Part shown: piece by piece, positions 34,797 through 43,976 of the stretch
Numbering within the stretch: the stretch's first letter is position 1
Layout: each line of letters starts with the position of its first letter
NCBI GenBank assembly: GCA_902793845.1
Contig: CADBFE010000027.1
Span: forward strand, 10,496 to 55,945
Direction of reading: 5' to 3'
DNA length: 45,450 nucleotides
From: an uncultured Lachnospiraceae bacterium
Lineage (GTDB): Bacteria > Bacillota > Clostridia > Lachnospirales > Lachnospiraceae
Program-made: the position numbers and the translations under genes
Notes under the pieces: generated by a model
What the model saw: only the letters and a program-made list of their open reading frames with translations
The model's database searches: none
What the model was told of the DNA's origin: nothing

Positions 34797-36830
34797 TTAT
34801 GCGGTCACCATTCCCACCGACTGGAGCTCTACATCAGACTCCACCTCATTATATGATACCACAACCAGATCCTTAAAATAATCTTCAATTAATTTTCTGT
34901 AATACATTCTGACTATGGGTGATGTTAATATAATAGCATTTTTGCCGGCGCTCTCAAGTTTTTCAACCATCTTTCTCGTACTGTCCACGATCTCCCTGAT
35001 ACGCTCCGGTGCCAGAGTGATGTACGCGCCTTGCTCAGACTGCTTGACAGAGCCCATGATCTCCTGCTCTATCTTGGGATCTAATGTGACTACGCTGACC
35101 TGGCCCTGGGATGTGAAATACTTGGCAGAAATGGCAGGTTTAAGACGCTGACGTACATATTCCGTCAAAAGGTCCGTATCCCTGGTCACAGTGGCATGGT
35201 CTGCCAGACACTCGAATATGGTGAGGAGGTCTCTGATGGAGATATCCTCTGCCAGGAGGTTCTGCAGTACTTTCTGTATCTCTCCGAGTCCAAGCAGCTT
35301 TGGTACAAGCTCTTCCACGATGGAAGGGTTGTTTTCCTTTAAGTTGTTGACAAGGTTCTGGACATCCTGACGGGTGAGGAGCTCTGCGATATGGCTCCTG
35401 ATCACTTCCGTAAGGTGGGTCGCTATGATAGAGGGCGGGTCTACAACCGTATAGCCAAGTGTCTCTGCACGCTCTCTCTGACCTTCCGTGATCCAGAGGG
35501 CCGGCAGATGGAAGGAAGGCTCAAATGTAGGTATACCCGTTATCTCCTCCTCCACAAATCCGGGGTTCATGGCCAGATAGTGATCAAAGAGTATCTCGCC
35601 TTCCGAAACCTGGATACCTTTAATTTTTATAATATACTGATTAGGATTCAGCTGGATATTATCACGGAGTCTGATGATAGGCACTACGGTACCAAGCTCA
35701 AGGGCTATCTGGCGCCTGATCATAACTACTCGGTCAAGGAGGTCTCCTCCCTGATTTACATCGGCAAGAGGTATGATACCATATCCAAACTCAAGCTCGA
35801 TCGGGTCAACCGAAAGAAGGGATGTGACATTTTCGGGACGCCTGATCTCCTCTGCCTCCGTCTCTTCCGTTGCAACCTCCTGCTCAACCTTTTCCTCCTT
35901 AATGGTTTTGGCCACGTTCATACCTGTGATGATAAATGTGGCTCCGAGGATAATAAAGATAAGGGGATCAAGGGGCGTAACGATACCGAGGGCTACGAGT
36001 ACTCCTCCTACAAGGTATAGGGCCTTGGGCACACCAAAGAGCTGGGATATAAGGACTGTACCAAAGTCCGCTGTCTTGGAACCCTTTGTAACCAGGATAC
36101 CTGTTGATAATGATATGAGGAGCGAGGGTATCTGGGATACCAGACCGTCGCCTATAGTCAGGATACAGTATTTATCCACGGCGTCGGCCAGCTCCATATT
36201 CTGGCGCATCATACCCATGGCGATACCACCGATAAGGTTTACCGCAGTGATGATGAGGCCTGCCGTCGCATCTCCCTTTACATACTTAACGGCACCGTCC
36301 ATGCTACCAAAGAAGCTTGACTCTTCCTGGATCTTGTCACGGCGTCTTTTTGCCTCCTCATCAGTGATGGCACCTGTATTAAGGTCAGCATCGATGGCCA
36401 TCTGTTTACCGGGCATGGCATCGAGGGTAAATCTGGCGGTTACCTCGGCAACTCGCTCTGAACCTTTGTTGATAACCATGAACTGTATGATGATGAGGAT
36501 GATAAATACGATGATACCGATAACCAGGTCACCGCCACCTACGTACTGGCCAAATGTCGCCACGACGTTACCGGGGTCGCCTGTCTTTAATATCAGTCTT
36601 GTCGAAGAGATATTTAAGGATATTCTAAACAGTGTGGTAAACAAGAGTATGGTCGGATAAAAGGACAGATCCAGTACTTCCTTTGCAAACATGGTCGAAA
36701 AGAGTACGGAAAAAGCTACTGCCATATTAAATCCAAGCAGAATATCCAGGAGCGTATTCGGAATGGGGATGATCATCATGATAAATGCCGCAAGAACATA
36801 TAATGCGACACCAAGATCTGCTTTTTTCAC
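34797..36830 (-). CDS. flhA: FlhA, flagellar type III export gate component
   Basis: A 677-residue FlhA. The first half has about eight membrane helices and the FHIPEP-type loop (STRLILKTGDPGNVVATFGQ and SERVAEVTARFTLDAMPGKQ); the second half is the cytoplasmic domain that forms the nonameric export ring, with VVDPPSIIATHLTEVIRSH. Chaperone-substrate complexes bind it before export. Length fits. The start is a GTG at 36830 with AAGGAGG 7 bp before it, not an ATG. Gap to flhB is 52 bp. Confidence 0.97.
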   Translation of the reverse strand: MKKADLGVALYVLAAFIMMIIPIPNTLLDILLGFNMAVAFSVLFSTMFAKEVLDLSFYPTILLFTTLFRISLNISSTRLILKTGDPGNVVATFGQYVGGGDLVIGIIVFIILIIIQFMVINKGSERVAEVTARFTLDAMPGKQMAIDADLNTGAITDEEAKRRRDKIQEESSFFGSMDGAVKYVKGDATAGLIITAVNLIGGIAMGMMRQNMELADAVDKYCILTIGDGLVSQIPSLLISLSTGILVTKGSKTADFGTVLISQLFGVPKALYLVGGVLVALGIVTPLDPLIFIILGATFIITGMNVAKTIKEEKVEQEVATEETEAEEIRRPENVTSLLSVDPIELEFGYGIIPLADVNQGGDLLDRVVMIRRQIALELGTVVPIIRLRDNIQLNPNQYIIKIKGIQVSEGEILFDHYLAMNPGFVEEEITGIPTFEPSFHLPALWITEGQRERAETLGYTVVDPPSIIATHLTEVIRSHIAELLTRQDVQNLVNNLKENNPSIVEELVPKLLGLGEIQKVLQNLLAEDISIRDLLTIFECLADHATVTRDTDLLTEYVRQRLKPAISAKYFTSQGQVSVVTLDPKIEQEIMGSVKQSEQGAYITLAPERIREIVDSTRKMVEKLESAGKNAIILTSPIVRMYYRKLIEDYFKDLVVVSYNEVESDVELQSVGMVTA

Positions 36831-36882
36831 GATGCTTCCTCCTTTCCGAAAATTATTTGTAAATATACTGTGTCAGATATTT

Positions 36883-38016
36883 TTATGACACAAGACCTTT
36901 GGCTCTGTATACTCCGGCCAGAACCTGGGCCACTGTCTCGTAGAGCTCCGGAGGTATCTGCTCTCCTATCTCCACGTTATGATAAAGCGCTCTCGCGAGA
37001 GGCTTGTTTTCAACTATCGATACGTCATGTTCCCTGGCTGCTTCCTTGATCTTGGCAGCGAGATAATCGGCACCCTTGGCTACGACTACCGGGGCTTCCG
37101 CCTCCTCCTTGTCATACTTAAGTGCTACGGCAAAGTGAGTCGGGTTTGTGATGACTACGTCTGCTTTGGGGAGATTCTGCATCATACGGCGCTGGGATGC
37201 CTGCATCATACGCTGTCTGATCTTGCCCTTGATCTGGGGATCTCCTTCTGTTGATTTATACTCTTCCTTTACTTCCTGCTTGGTCATCTTCATGTCATTA
37301 TGAAACTTCCATTTCTGGAAAAGGAAATCAGCAAATGCAATGACCAGAAATACAGCTGCAATCTTGATACCTATGCCGATGAGGTAATCTCCCGCCAGGA
37401 TAACTGCCTGGGTCAGGGGTACATCATAGAGCATAAAGAGTATCTGATGTCCTCTCTCAAGCTCTCCCCATATGATGATAAAGATCACCGCCAGCTTTAG
37501 TATGGACTTAATGAGTTCCACCAGTGTCTGAACACTGAATATACGCTTTAATCCGTTTATCGGATTTATTTTTGAGAGCTTTGGCTTTAACGGCTTTGAT
37601 GTAGGTTTAAATCCTACCTGGGCCACATCAGCCACAAAAGCTATGATAAATGCACTGATCACAAAGGGCAGTGCTATGGTCAGTATCCTCAGGAACATCT
37701 CCGTCAGCATTGATATATATAAATTGGCCTCAATGCGACCCCCGGGCACTTTTGTAAAATCAGAAAACTTGTTGTATACCACGGAAAATACGCTGATGAA
37801 ACGGCTGGCCATGCTGCCTGTCCAGATCTTTAACAGTATAAACATGGCAAGGAGCGTAAACGAGCTGGCTACCTCTTTTGACTTGGCAACCTGGCCCTCC
37901 TCTCTCGCATCCTGGAGTTTCTTGGCTGTAGGTTCCTCGGTCTTTTCTCCACCGGGGCCTTCCTGTGCAAAGAACTGCAGGTTAAGTTGTATCAGTAATT
38001 CTCCGCTATCAATCAT
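36883..38016 (-). CDS. flhB: FlhB, export-gate switch protein
   Basis: A 377-residue FlhB. Four membrane segments (about 50-66, 108-132, 170-185, 205-230), then the cytoplasmic domain with the self-cleavage motif NPTH at residues 291-294 (VVITNPTHFAVALKYD). Autocleavage between Asn and Pro switches substrate specificity from rod/hook to filament. The short N-terminal extension before EGPGGEKTEEPTAKK is normal in clostridia. It begins 4 bp after the fliR stop codon, with GGAGG 11 bp before the ATG. Confidence 0.97.
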   Translation of the reverse strand: MIDSGELLIQLNLQFFAQEGPGGEKTEEPTAKKLQDAREEGQVAKSKEVASSFTLLAMFILLKIWTGSMASRFISVFSVVYNKFSDFTKVPGGRIEANLYISMLTEMFLRILTIALPFVISAFIIAFVADVAQVGFKPTSKPLKPKLSKINPINGLKRIFSVQTLVELIKSILKLAVIFIIIWGELERGHQILFMLYDVPLTQAVILAGDYLIGIGIKIAAVFLVIAFADFLFQKWKFHNDMKMTKQEVKEEYKSTEGDPQIKGKIRQRMMQASQRRMMQNLPKADVVITNPTHFAVALKYDKEEAEAPVVVAKGADYLAAKIKEAAREHDVSIVENKPLARALYHNVEIGEQIPPELYETVAQVLAGVYRAKGLVS

Positions 38017-38020
38017 AGGA

Positions 38021-38809
38021 TCAGCCGCCTCCGCAGGCTTTTACAACCGCAACAACCATTACTTTCATCTGCTCAAATATAAAGTCTGCCGCAACAGGTA
38101 TCAGGGATATGGTGAGCAGCATGACTCCGAGTCCGATAAATACTTTTAACTGAAGTCCCACGGCAAACATGTTCATCTGGGGTGCCACCTTGGCCATGAC
38201 GCCAAGCAGCCCGTTTAATACCAGTATGGTACAAAATACCGGCAGACATATACGGAATCCGATTATCAGATAATTGCTGATAAATTTAAGAAACATATTG
38301 TACATGTCATACAGGATTATCTCGCCCTGACCTACAGGTATCAACTTGAATGTATCGCTGATCGCTATGAGGAGATATCTGTACATACCGGTGCAGATAA
38401 ATATCAGCATAAATGCGTACTGGTACAGAAAGCTCGAGATGGAGCTTGTCTGTCTGGTCATCGGATCCATGGTCTGGGCCATGGAAAATCCTATCTCCAC
38501 ATCTACCATATGTCCGGCAAAATTTACTATCATCATGCAAAACTGGGTAGTCATACCGATGAGGAGTCCTATGATCGCCTCAAGCAGTATGTAATATGTA
38601 TACGAGAGTACCGAGTAATACTCAGGATACACATGGGGCGTGATCACTCCGTATATGACTACAGAGACAAATACGGAAAACATGATACGTATTCGTCCCG
38701 GAACATTGTTCATACTGAAAAAAGGAGCCGCATAAACAAAGCATGAGACTCTCACAAGAATAAGCAGAAAATATTCAAGTTCTTCCAGCGGAAATGTAAA
38801 ATCTATCAT
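38021..38809 (-). CDS. fliR: FliR, export-gate membrane protein
   Basis: A 262-residue FliR with about six membrane segments and the typical SFVYAAPFFSMNNVPGRIRI-like N-terminus (here VSCFVYAAPFFSMNNVPGR). The GLLIGMTTQFCMMIVNFAGH region and the C-terminal APQMNMFAVGLQLKVFIGLG segment are also characteristic. FliR is one of the FliPQR subunits that form the export channel. Separated from fliQ by 18 bp and from flhB by 4 bp. Confidence 0.96.
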   Translation of the reverse strand: MIDFTFPLEELEYFLLILVRVSCFVYAAPFFSMNNVPGRIRIMFSVFVSVVIYGVITPHVYPEYYSVLSYTYYILLEAIIGLLIGMTTQFCMMIVNFAGHMVDVEIGFSMAQTMDPMTRQTSSISSFLYQYAFMLIFICTGMYRYLLIAISDTFKLIPVGQGEIILYDMYNMFLKFISNYLIIGFRICLPVFCTILVLNGLLGVMAKVAPQMNMFAVGLQLKVFIGLGVMLLTISLIPVAADFIFEQMKVMVVAVVKACGGG

Positions 38810-38827
38810 ATATTCCGGTCAAATAAA

Positions 38828-39097
38828 TCATCTGATATACACAGAGAAATTACCCCAGAGGTTTTCCATAAATGTAATAATATTATTGATCATCCAGTTA
38901 CCTATGAGCATCATGGTACCAAATACAAGGAGTAACTTTGGCACAAAAGTAAGGGTCTGCTCCTGAATGGATGTAATAGTCTGAAACACGCTGATAAGAA
39001 GACCTACTACCAGACTGACAAGCAGTACCGGGGCAGCGGTCTTGACTACGCAAAAGAGTCCTTCTGAAATTATCTGTACTACGACTTCGGGATTCAT
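38828..39097 (-). CDS. fliQ: FliQ, export-gate membrane protein
   Basis: An 89-residue protein with two membrane helices. SEGLFCVVKTAAPVLLVSLV, followed by GLLISVFQTITSIQEQTLTF and VPKLL, is the standard FliQ signature. Length is the family norm. GGAG lies 7 bp before the ATG. It is placed between fliP and fliR, as in almost all flagellar operons. Confidence 0.97.
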   Translation of the reverse strand: MNPEVVVQIISEGLFCVVKTAAPVLLVSLVVGLLISVFQTITSIQEQTLTFVPKLLLVFGTMMLIGNWMINNIITFMENLWGNFSVYIR

Positions 39098-39120
39098 ACT
39101 CTTCTCCGATCAATTCTGTA

Positions 39121-40002
39121 TCAGTAAAACGTTCGCACGAGGTTGACTATTATGAGATTCCAGCCGTCGGCAAGTACAAACAGGAGTATCTTGAACGGCA
39201 TGGATATGGTGGTAGGCGGCAGCATCATCATACCCATACTCATCAGTACGGACGACACGACCATATCCACCACAAGGAACGGTACGTAGATCAAAAAACC
39301 TATGATAAACGCTGTCCTAAGCTCACTTAATATAAAGCTGGGGATGAGGACTGACGTAGGTATATCCTCAAGGTCTCCGTCCCACTCTGTATATCCGGCG
39401 ATCTCCATAAATACAGACACATCCTTAAACTGAGTCTGCTTGTACATGAATTCTCTAAGAGGTGCAATACCTATCTCGTATGCTTCCTCAGCCTTGATCT
39501 CCCCATTATCAAAGGGCACGATGGCCTCTGTATATATCTGGCCAAAAACAGGTGCCATAATATAAAATGTCAAAAACAGTGCCAAACCTATAAGGACCTG
39601 ATTGGGCGGTACTGTCTGGGTATTGAGGGCAGTCCTCGTAAAGTGAAGGACGATGAGTATACGTACATATCCTGTCAGCATGAGGAGCAGCATGGGTGCC
39701 AGCGCTATGGCTGTCAGGATAAGGAGTATACGGAGGGCTCCGTTTATGGAGCCGTTGTCTGACGATACATTGATTGAGAAAATGTTATCGACATTAAGCT
39801 CCGAATTGTCATCGGCATCCTCCGACGAACCGGGATCATCCTCGTATGTCCTCTCATCTGTCAGGTCATCTCCCGTATCCGTCGCATGAACGGTTATGGG
39901 AGTAAGTAAAGACAATATGCCTACTAAACATAGCAGGCATATTATTCTGATTATTTTTTTTAAGTATTTTAATGTCTTGTTATTTGAAAATGAAATATTC
40001 AA
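39121..40002 (-). CDS. fliP: FliP, export-gate membrane protein with extended N-terminus
   Basis: A 293-residue FliP, the core of the export channel. The C-terminal three quarters match the family: ILLILTAIALAPMLLLMLTG, YVRILIVLHFTRTALNTQTV with PPNQVLIGLALFLTFYIMAP, ending VSSVLMSMGMMMLPPTTISM and PFKILLFVLADGWNLI. Before this is a signal peptide (IIRIICLLCLVGILSLLTPI) and about 45 acidic residues (DDLTDERTYEDDPGSSEDAD). The start is a TTG: GGTGA is 7 bp before it, and no other in-frame start precedes the signal peptide. It follows fliO by 7 bp. Confidence 0.96.
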   Translation of the reverse strand: MNISFSNNKTLKYLKKIIRIICLLCLVGILSLLTPITVHATDTGDDLTDERTYEDDPGSSEDADDNSELNVDNIFSINVSSDNGSINGALRILLILTAIALAPMLLLMLTGYVRILIVLHFTRTALNTQTVPPNQVLIGLALFLTFYIMAPVFGQIYTEAIVPFDNGEIKAEEAYEIGIAPLREFMYKQTQFKDVSVFMEIAGYTEWDGDLEDIPTSVLIPSFILSELRTAFIIGFLIYVPFLVVDMVVSSVLMSMGMMMLPPTTISMPFKILLFVLADGWNLIIVNLVRTFY

Positions 40003-40009
40003 AACTAAA

Positions 40010-40399
40010 TCACCGTTTTCCGAGATCTTTCAGACTTGTCAGTATCTCGGCAAAGCTCTTTTTAGCGGTTTCCTGTCCTTCCCCTTTAGGGCTCTCTCCC
40101 GTATTTAAGATGAGCTCCTCTTCAGGTACTTTGCATATAAGGGAAATATTATTCTTGCAAACCGATATGACATAATAGCCCTGTCCTATCTTTACAAGCT
40201 CAAGGTACTTGTCAGATGATATCCTGACAGCCTCGATGATCGACATATTGGACCGGCTCATCCTGCCCTTCTGGTATCCTGCTATGTATCTGGTCGTGTA
40301 ATATGTGGCAGCCAGTACAAATGCAAATATTAAGAGCAGTGTCAGAAAATGAGTAATATTTCCTGTTGTATCAAGCGCAAGAAGCATATATAGCTCCAT
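40010..40399 (-). CDS. fliO: FliO, export-gate assembly protein
   Basis: A 129-residue FliO-type protein: one membrane helix (FLTLLLIFAFVLAATYYTTR), then RYIAGYQKGRMSRSNMSIIE and a soluble domain with RISSDKYLELVKIGQGYYVI. FliO helps FliP oligomerise. The sequence family is divergent; assignment rests on the helix, the GYQKGR and YLELVKIG features, the length and the place before fliP. It begins 4 bp after the fliY stop codon. Many clostridia and Bacillus have cheY at this junction; here there is none. Confidence 0.88.
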   Translation of the reverse strand: MELYMLLALDTTGNITHFLTLLLIFAFVLAATYYTTRYIAGYQKGRMSRSNMSIIEAVRISSDKYLELVKIGQGYYVISVCKNNISLICKVPEEELILNTGESPKGEGQETAKKSFAEILTSLKDLGKR

Positions 40400-40403
40400 A
40401 AAA

Positions 40404-41582
40404 TCAGTCCTTAATAATCTCTGTCACACGGATACCGAAGTTTTCTTCGATGACTACTACTTCACCTTTTGCGACAAATTTGCCGTTTACGAGTACGTCG
40501 ATAGGCTCACCTGCAATCTTTTCAAGCTCTATGATTGTACCGGGAGCAAAATCAAGTATCTCGTGGATAGTCTTGCTGGTACGTCCGAGCTCAACAGTTA
40601 CCTCAAGAGGTACGTCCTTGATGAGGTTGATATTTTCCTGGCCTATAAGGGCTGCAATATCAGGCGTAAATGCCTGGAACTGGGCAGGTGCCACATTGGT
40701 AGGCTGCATGGGAGCCATCTGAGGCATCTGGGAGTAATCATAAGCCATAGGCATGGGGCCGGGTGCAGGCATAGGTGCAGGTCCCGGAGCAGGAGCCGGC
40801 GTGGGCGACGGCGAAGCTGCTGCAGGTTCCGGAGCAGGCGTGGGTGCCGGCACAGGTGCGGGCTCTGACGATCCACCCATCTGATTTGACATAAAGAAGT
40901 CATAAAGTGACTTTGCAAAATCAAGGGGATATAACTGGATAAGTGTAGAGTCTACAAGCTCTCCTATCTGCATGCGGAAGGAAATCTTTACAAATGTACC
41001 CTCCATAAAATCCGTTGCAAATCCCGATTCCTTAAGGTCGTTCATATCGACAAGATTTGCCACCGGCGGTGATATATCTATTTTTTTACCGAGCATTGAT
41101 GAGAGGGATGTTGCTGATGATCCCATCATCTGGTTCATGGCCTCCGAGATAGCTGAGAGATGAAGCTCTCCGAGCTCTCCGTCAGTATTGGTACCGTCAC
41201 CGCCCATCATCAGGTCTGTGATAATCTTTACATCTCTCTCCTGGAGGACGAGGATGTTGGATCCGTCAAGTCCCTCAGTGTATTTAATCTGTATAAAAAC
41301 GCAAGGTCTGGGATAATCCTGAACAACCATATCCCAGTTTGCAAGTGATACCTGGGGAGTAGTGATATTTACCTTCATGTTGACCAGCGAGTAGAGTGTT
41401 GTGGCACTCGTACCCATACTGATGTTGGCAACCTCTCCTATGGCATCTCTCTCAATATCAGACAGAAGACTTTCATCGATCTCACCGGAAGCGGCACTGC
41501 TTGTTGCGGCTTCTGCGACATCGTCTGAATTCATGCCGTTAAGCAGCGCGTTTATTTCTTCCTGCGACAGCATTCCATCCAT
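40404..41582 (-). CDS. fliY: FliY, flagellar motor switch phosphatase (CheC-like plus FliN domain)
   Basis: A 392-residue FliY. Residues 1-20 carry the FliM-like CheY-binding peptide (LSQEEINALLNGM). A CheC-like phosphatase domain (about 38-235) has both motifs: D46/E50/N53 and S143/E147/N150. A Pro/Ala/Met-rich linker of some 65 residues follows (PAPVPAPTPAPEPAAASPSP onwards, 240-305), then the FliN switch domain (315-392: VPLEVTVELGRTSKTIHEIL, DVLVNGKFVAKGEVVVIEEN). It is both a motor-switch component and a CheY-P phosphatase, as in Bacillus. The start overlaps the fliM stop codon by 1 bp; GGAGG is upstream. Confidence 0.96.
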   Translation of the reverse strand: MDGMLSQEEINALLNGMNSDDVAEAATSSAASGEIDESLLSDIERDAIGEVANISMGTSATTLYSLVNMKVNITTPQVSLANWDMVVQDYPRPCVFIQIKYTEGLDGSNILVLQERDVKIITDLMMGGDGTNTDGELGELHLSAISEAMNQMMGSSATSLSSMLGKKIDISPPVANLVDMNDLKESGFATDFMEGTFVKISFRMQIGELVDSTLIQLYPLDFAKSLYDFFMSNQMGGSSEPAPVPAPTPAPEPAAASPSPTPAPAPGPAPMPAPGPMPMAYDYSQMPQMAPMQPTNVAPAQFQAFTPDIAALIGQENINLIKDVPLEVTVELGRTSKTIHEILDFAPGTIIELEKIAGEPIDVLVNGKFVAKGEVVVIEENFGIRVTEIIKD

Positions 41583-42571
41583 TATTCTTCGTCCTCCTCT
41601 CTAAATACTTGCGTAACCCTGACGGCGTATCTGTCTCGTTCCGTACCGGGCATCGCTGCGAATTTCCTGATATTTCCCACATAAAGTTCCATTTCTTTAT
41701 CGGGCCCCCTGTCAAGTCGTATGATATCCCCAATCTGTAATCCAAGGAAATCGGAAACCTGAATCCTGCTCTTGCCAAGGACTGCCCTGATCGGCACATC
41801 CACCTTGCGCAGGAGCGATTCAAGCTGCTCTGCATGGTCCTCCTCGTCGTTGTTTATCATCGTGGTGAACCAGAACTTTGTATTAAGGTTATCTATAATA
41901 TCCTCTATGGTCACGTAAGGAATACATATATTCATGAATCCTTCCACATCGCCGAGAGTAATATTCATGGTGACGATGGCTATCATCTCGTTTGGCGCTA
42001 TGATCTGAGCAAACTGAGGGTTTGTCTCGATACGCTCCAGGATCGGGCTGATGTCGATAACATTCTTCCACGGTTCTCTGAGCAGCTGAGTACACATAGT
42101 CATTATCTTGTCGAGTATACCGAGCTCTATCTCCGAGTAGTCTCTGAGCTTCTCAAGAGGTGCGCCCTGGCCACCGAGCATACGGTCAAGTATCGCATAG
42201 GCAACGTTTGAAGTGATCTCGCATATAATATTGCCGCTTAAGGGCTGGAAATTGATAATGCCAAGAACTACCGGGTTTGAAAGCGCGTTGGTAAACTCCG
42301 AGAAAGTAACGGTCTCGGATGATGCCACATTGACCTGTACATTTTTTCGAAGATATACAGGGAGGTTTGTGGACACCAGTCGTCCGTAGTGCTCAAATAT
42401 GAGCTCAAGTGTACGGAGATGTTCCTTGGAGAACTTAGCCGGACGCTTGAAGTCGTAGTTCTTTACCTGCTTTTCATTTGTATTGTTCTGCATCTCCTCA
42501 ACGTCAACTTCACCGCTTGATAAAGCTGACAAGAGGGAGTCAATCTCTTCCTGCGAAAGGACTTCGCCCAC
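41582..42571 (-). CDS. fliM: FliM, flagellar motor switch protein
   Basis: A 329-residue FliM. The N-terminal VLSQEEIDSLLSAL is the CheY-P docking peptide; the middle domain begins KNYDFKRPAKFSKEHLRTLE and contains GRLVSTNLPVYLRK and LGGQGAPLEKLRDYSEIELG; the C-terminal part is the FliN-like SpoA domain (KVDVPIRAVLGKSRIQVSDF, LGLQIGDIIRLDRG). It makes up the rotor switch with FliG and FliY. The start is a GTG at 42571 with GGAGGTGA 6 bp upstream. 52 bp after fliL. Confidence 0.97.
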   Translation of the reverse strand: MGEVLSQEEIDSLLSALSSGEVDVEEMQNNTNEKQVKNYDFKRPAKFSKEHLRTLELIFEHYGRLVSTNLPVYLRKNVQVNVASSETVTFSEFTNALSNPVVLGIINFQPLSGNIICEITSNVAYAILDRMLGGQGAPLEKLRDYSEIELGILDKIMTMCTQLLREPWKNVIDISPILERIETNPQFAQIIAPNEMIAIVTMNITLGDVEGFMNICIPYVTIEDIIDNLNTKFWFTTMINNDEEDHAEQLESLLRKVDVPIRAVLGKSRIQVSDFLGLQIGDIIRLDRGPDKEMELYVGNIRKFAAMPGTERDRYAVRVTQVFREEDEE

Positions 42572-42623
42572 TGCCTATCACCTCCGTTCCCTATATATTT
42601 CGTATTCTATAAGTAACGGCATA

Positions 42624-43136
42624 TCAGCCAAACATAATTGAGCTGAATGAAACCTTGTAAATAAACTTAGAATCGAATAATGCCTGAAGTCTCTCAAGGA
42701 TATCGTCGCACATCTGCTGCTGTGATATCTGGGCCTCAGATAATGTATAGCTGCCTACTACAGCAAAAATCTCACTCTTGATGATGCCTTCCATGGTAGC
42801 GATGCTGTCCTTGTATGTCGCATAATCCTCGCTGGTCATATCAAGCGAAAGAGCCACGTTTACGATACAGTAATGATCCTCGGTCTCGCCGTCCTCACGC
42901 TTAAGTGTGATGGTCATTGCATCGGCAATCGTGTAAACTTCTGTATCCGCAAGAGATACGGAAGGAGCCTCGCCGTCATCTTTTGTAAGCTCAAGCTCGA
43001 GCACACCTGCTATATCAGTCACAAGCTCAGCAGTAGCCGAGTTGGTCTTGATGACAGATAGCATCATGACAACCGTAAGTATGATATTCACTACAAGGAG
43101 TGAAAGTATAATAATCGAAAGCAGATTTTTCTTCAT
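42624..43136 (-). CDS. fliL: FliL, basal-body-associated protein
   Basis: A 170-residue FliL-like protein with one N-terminal membrane helix (LLSIIILSLLVVNIILTVVM) and a periplasm-facing/external domain. FliL rings surround the stator and modulate its engagement. The C-terminal region has the usual helix with DSIATMEGIIKSEIFAVVGS. Sequence conservation is low in this family; position between motB and fliM is the normal site. A GGGGAAAAG site precedes the ATG. Confidence 0.9.
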   Translation of the reverse strand: MKKNLLSIIILSLLVVNIILTVVMMLSVIKTNSATAELVTDIAGVLELELTKDDGEAPSVSLADTEVYTIADAMTITLKREDGETEDHYCIVNVALSLDMTSEDYATYKDSIATMEGIIKSEIFAVVGSYTLSEAQISQQQMCDDILERLQALFDSKFIYKVSFSSIMFG

Positions 43137-43160
43137 GTCTTTTCCCCTTAAATCTTTTGA

Positions 43161-43976
43161 TTAATACGAACTGAGCGCATTGTAAATCTTTATCTCAACA
43201 CGTCTGTTTAAGGCTCTGCCCTCAGGCGTAGAGTTGTCTGCTATGGGACAGTACTCACCCCTGCCCGAATGCTTGATGATGGCAGGATCAATGTTTGTAT
43301 GCTCTATCAGATAATAAAATACCGAGAGTGCTCTGGCATCCGACAGTTCATTGTTGCTGGGATACTTGATACTGTTCATGGGAACGGAATCTGTATGACC
43401 CTCAATCTCGATGGTGCTGTCTGCATATTTTTCAAGGATGATGCCGAGCTGGTCAAGTACCGGATAAGCACTCTCCATAAGCTCCGCCTCACCTGACTCA
43501 AACAGGAGAGATCCGTTTAACGATAGCTGTACATACTGGGATGTAAACTCCATCTCCATCATGTCTTCCATGCCTGCCTCGGCAAGGGCTTCCTCTATCT
43601 TTTCAGCCAGTTCCTCAGACTCTTCCATCTGGGCTTCCTCAACCGCTGCAAAGGCATCCTCCTCAGATGTAGCGTCAATATTTTCGCCTTCCTTTTCAGC
43701 TGTCTTACCTGTTGAATTGATATATTCATCCAGCTGATTAAGCTGGCTCACGCCGTTGCTCACAAGGAGTCCGTCTCCAATGGAGAGGGAACCTGCCGTG
43801 AATACGGAAAACGTCTGGGAAAATGAAGCCGCAACTTCCTCAAACTTCTGGGCATCTACCGTGGACATTGAAAACAGGAGCACGAAGAAGCAAAGGAGCA
43901 GGTTCATAAGGTCCGAGAACGTCGCCATCCAGGCGGGGGATCCAGGGGCCTGTTCTTCTTCTTTTTTCTTTGCCAC
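43161..43976 (-). CDS. motB: MotB, peptidoglycan-anchored stator protein
   Basis: A 271-residue MotB. The single membrane helix includes the proton-carrying Asp22 (AWMATFSDLMNLLLCFFVLL); an acidic helical linker (about 70-145, rich in EEA) follows, then the OmpA-like peptidoglycan-binding domain (IEIEGHTDSVPMN, SDARALSVFYYLIEH, GRALNRRVEIKI). Ion specificity (H+ or Na+) cannot be read with confidence. The start codon is a GTG overlapping the motA stop by three bases, with GGTGAGC upstream. Confidence 0.96.
   Translation of the reverse strand: MAKKKEEEQAPGSPAWMATFSDLMNLLLCFFVLLFSMSTVDAQKFEEVAASFSQTFSVFTAGSLSIGDGLLVSNGVSQLNQLDEYINSTGKTAEKEGENIDATSEEDAFAAVEEAQMEESEELAEKIEEALAEAGMEDMMEMEFTSQYVQLSLNGSLLFESGEAELMESAYPVLDQLGIILEKYADSTIEIEGHTDSVPMNSIKYPSNNELSDARALSVFYYLIEHTNIDPAIIKHSGRGEYCPIADNSTPEGRALNRRVEIKIYNALSSY

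Noticed and set aside
35773..36660. 295-residue open frame on the plus strand
   Set aside because: Antisense shadow of flhA, made possible by codon bias; the translation shows no recognisable domain.
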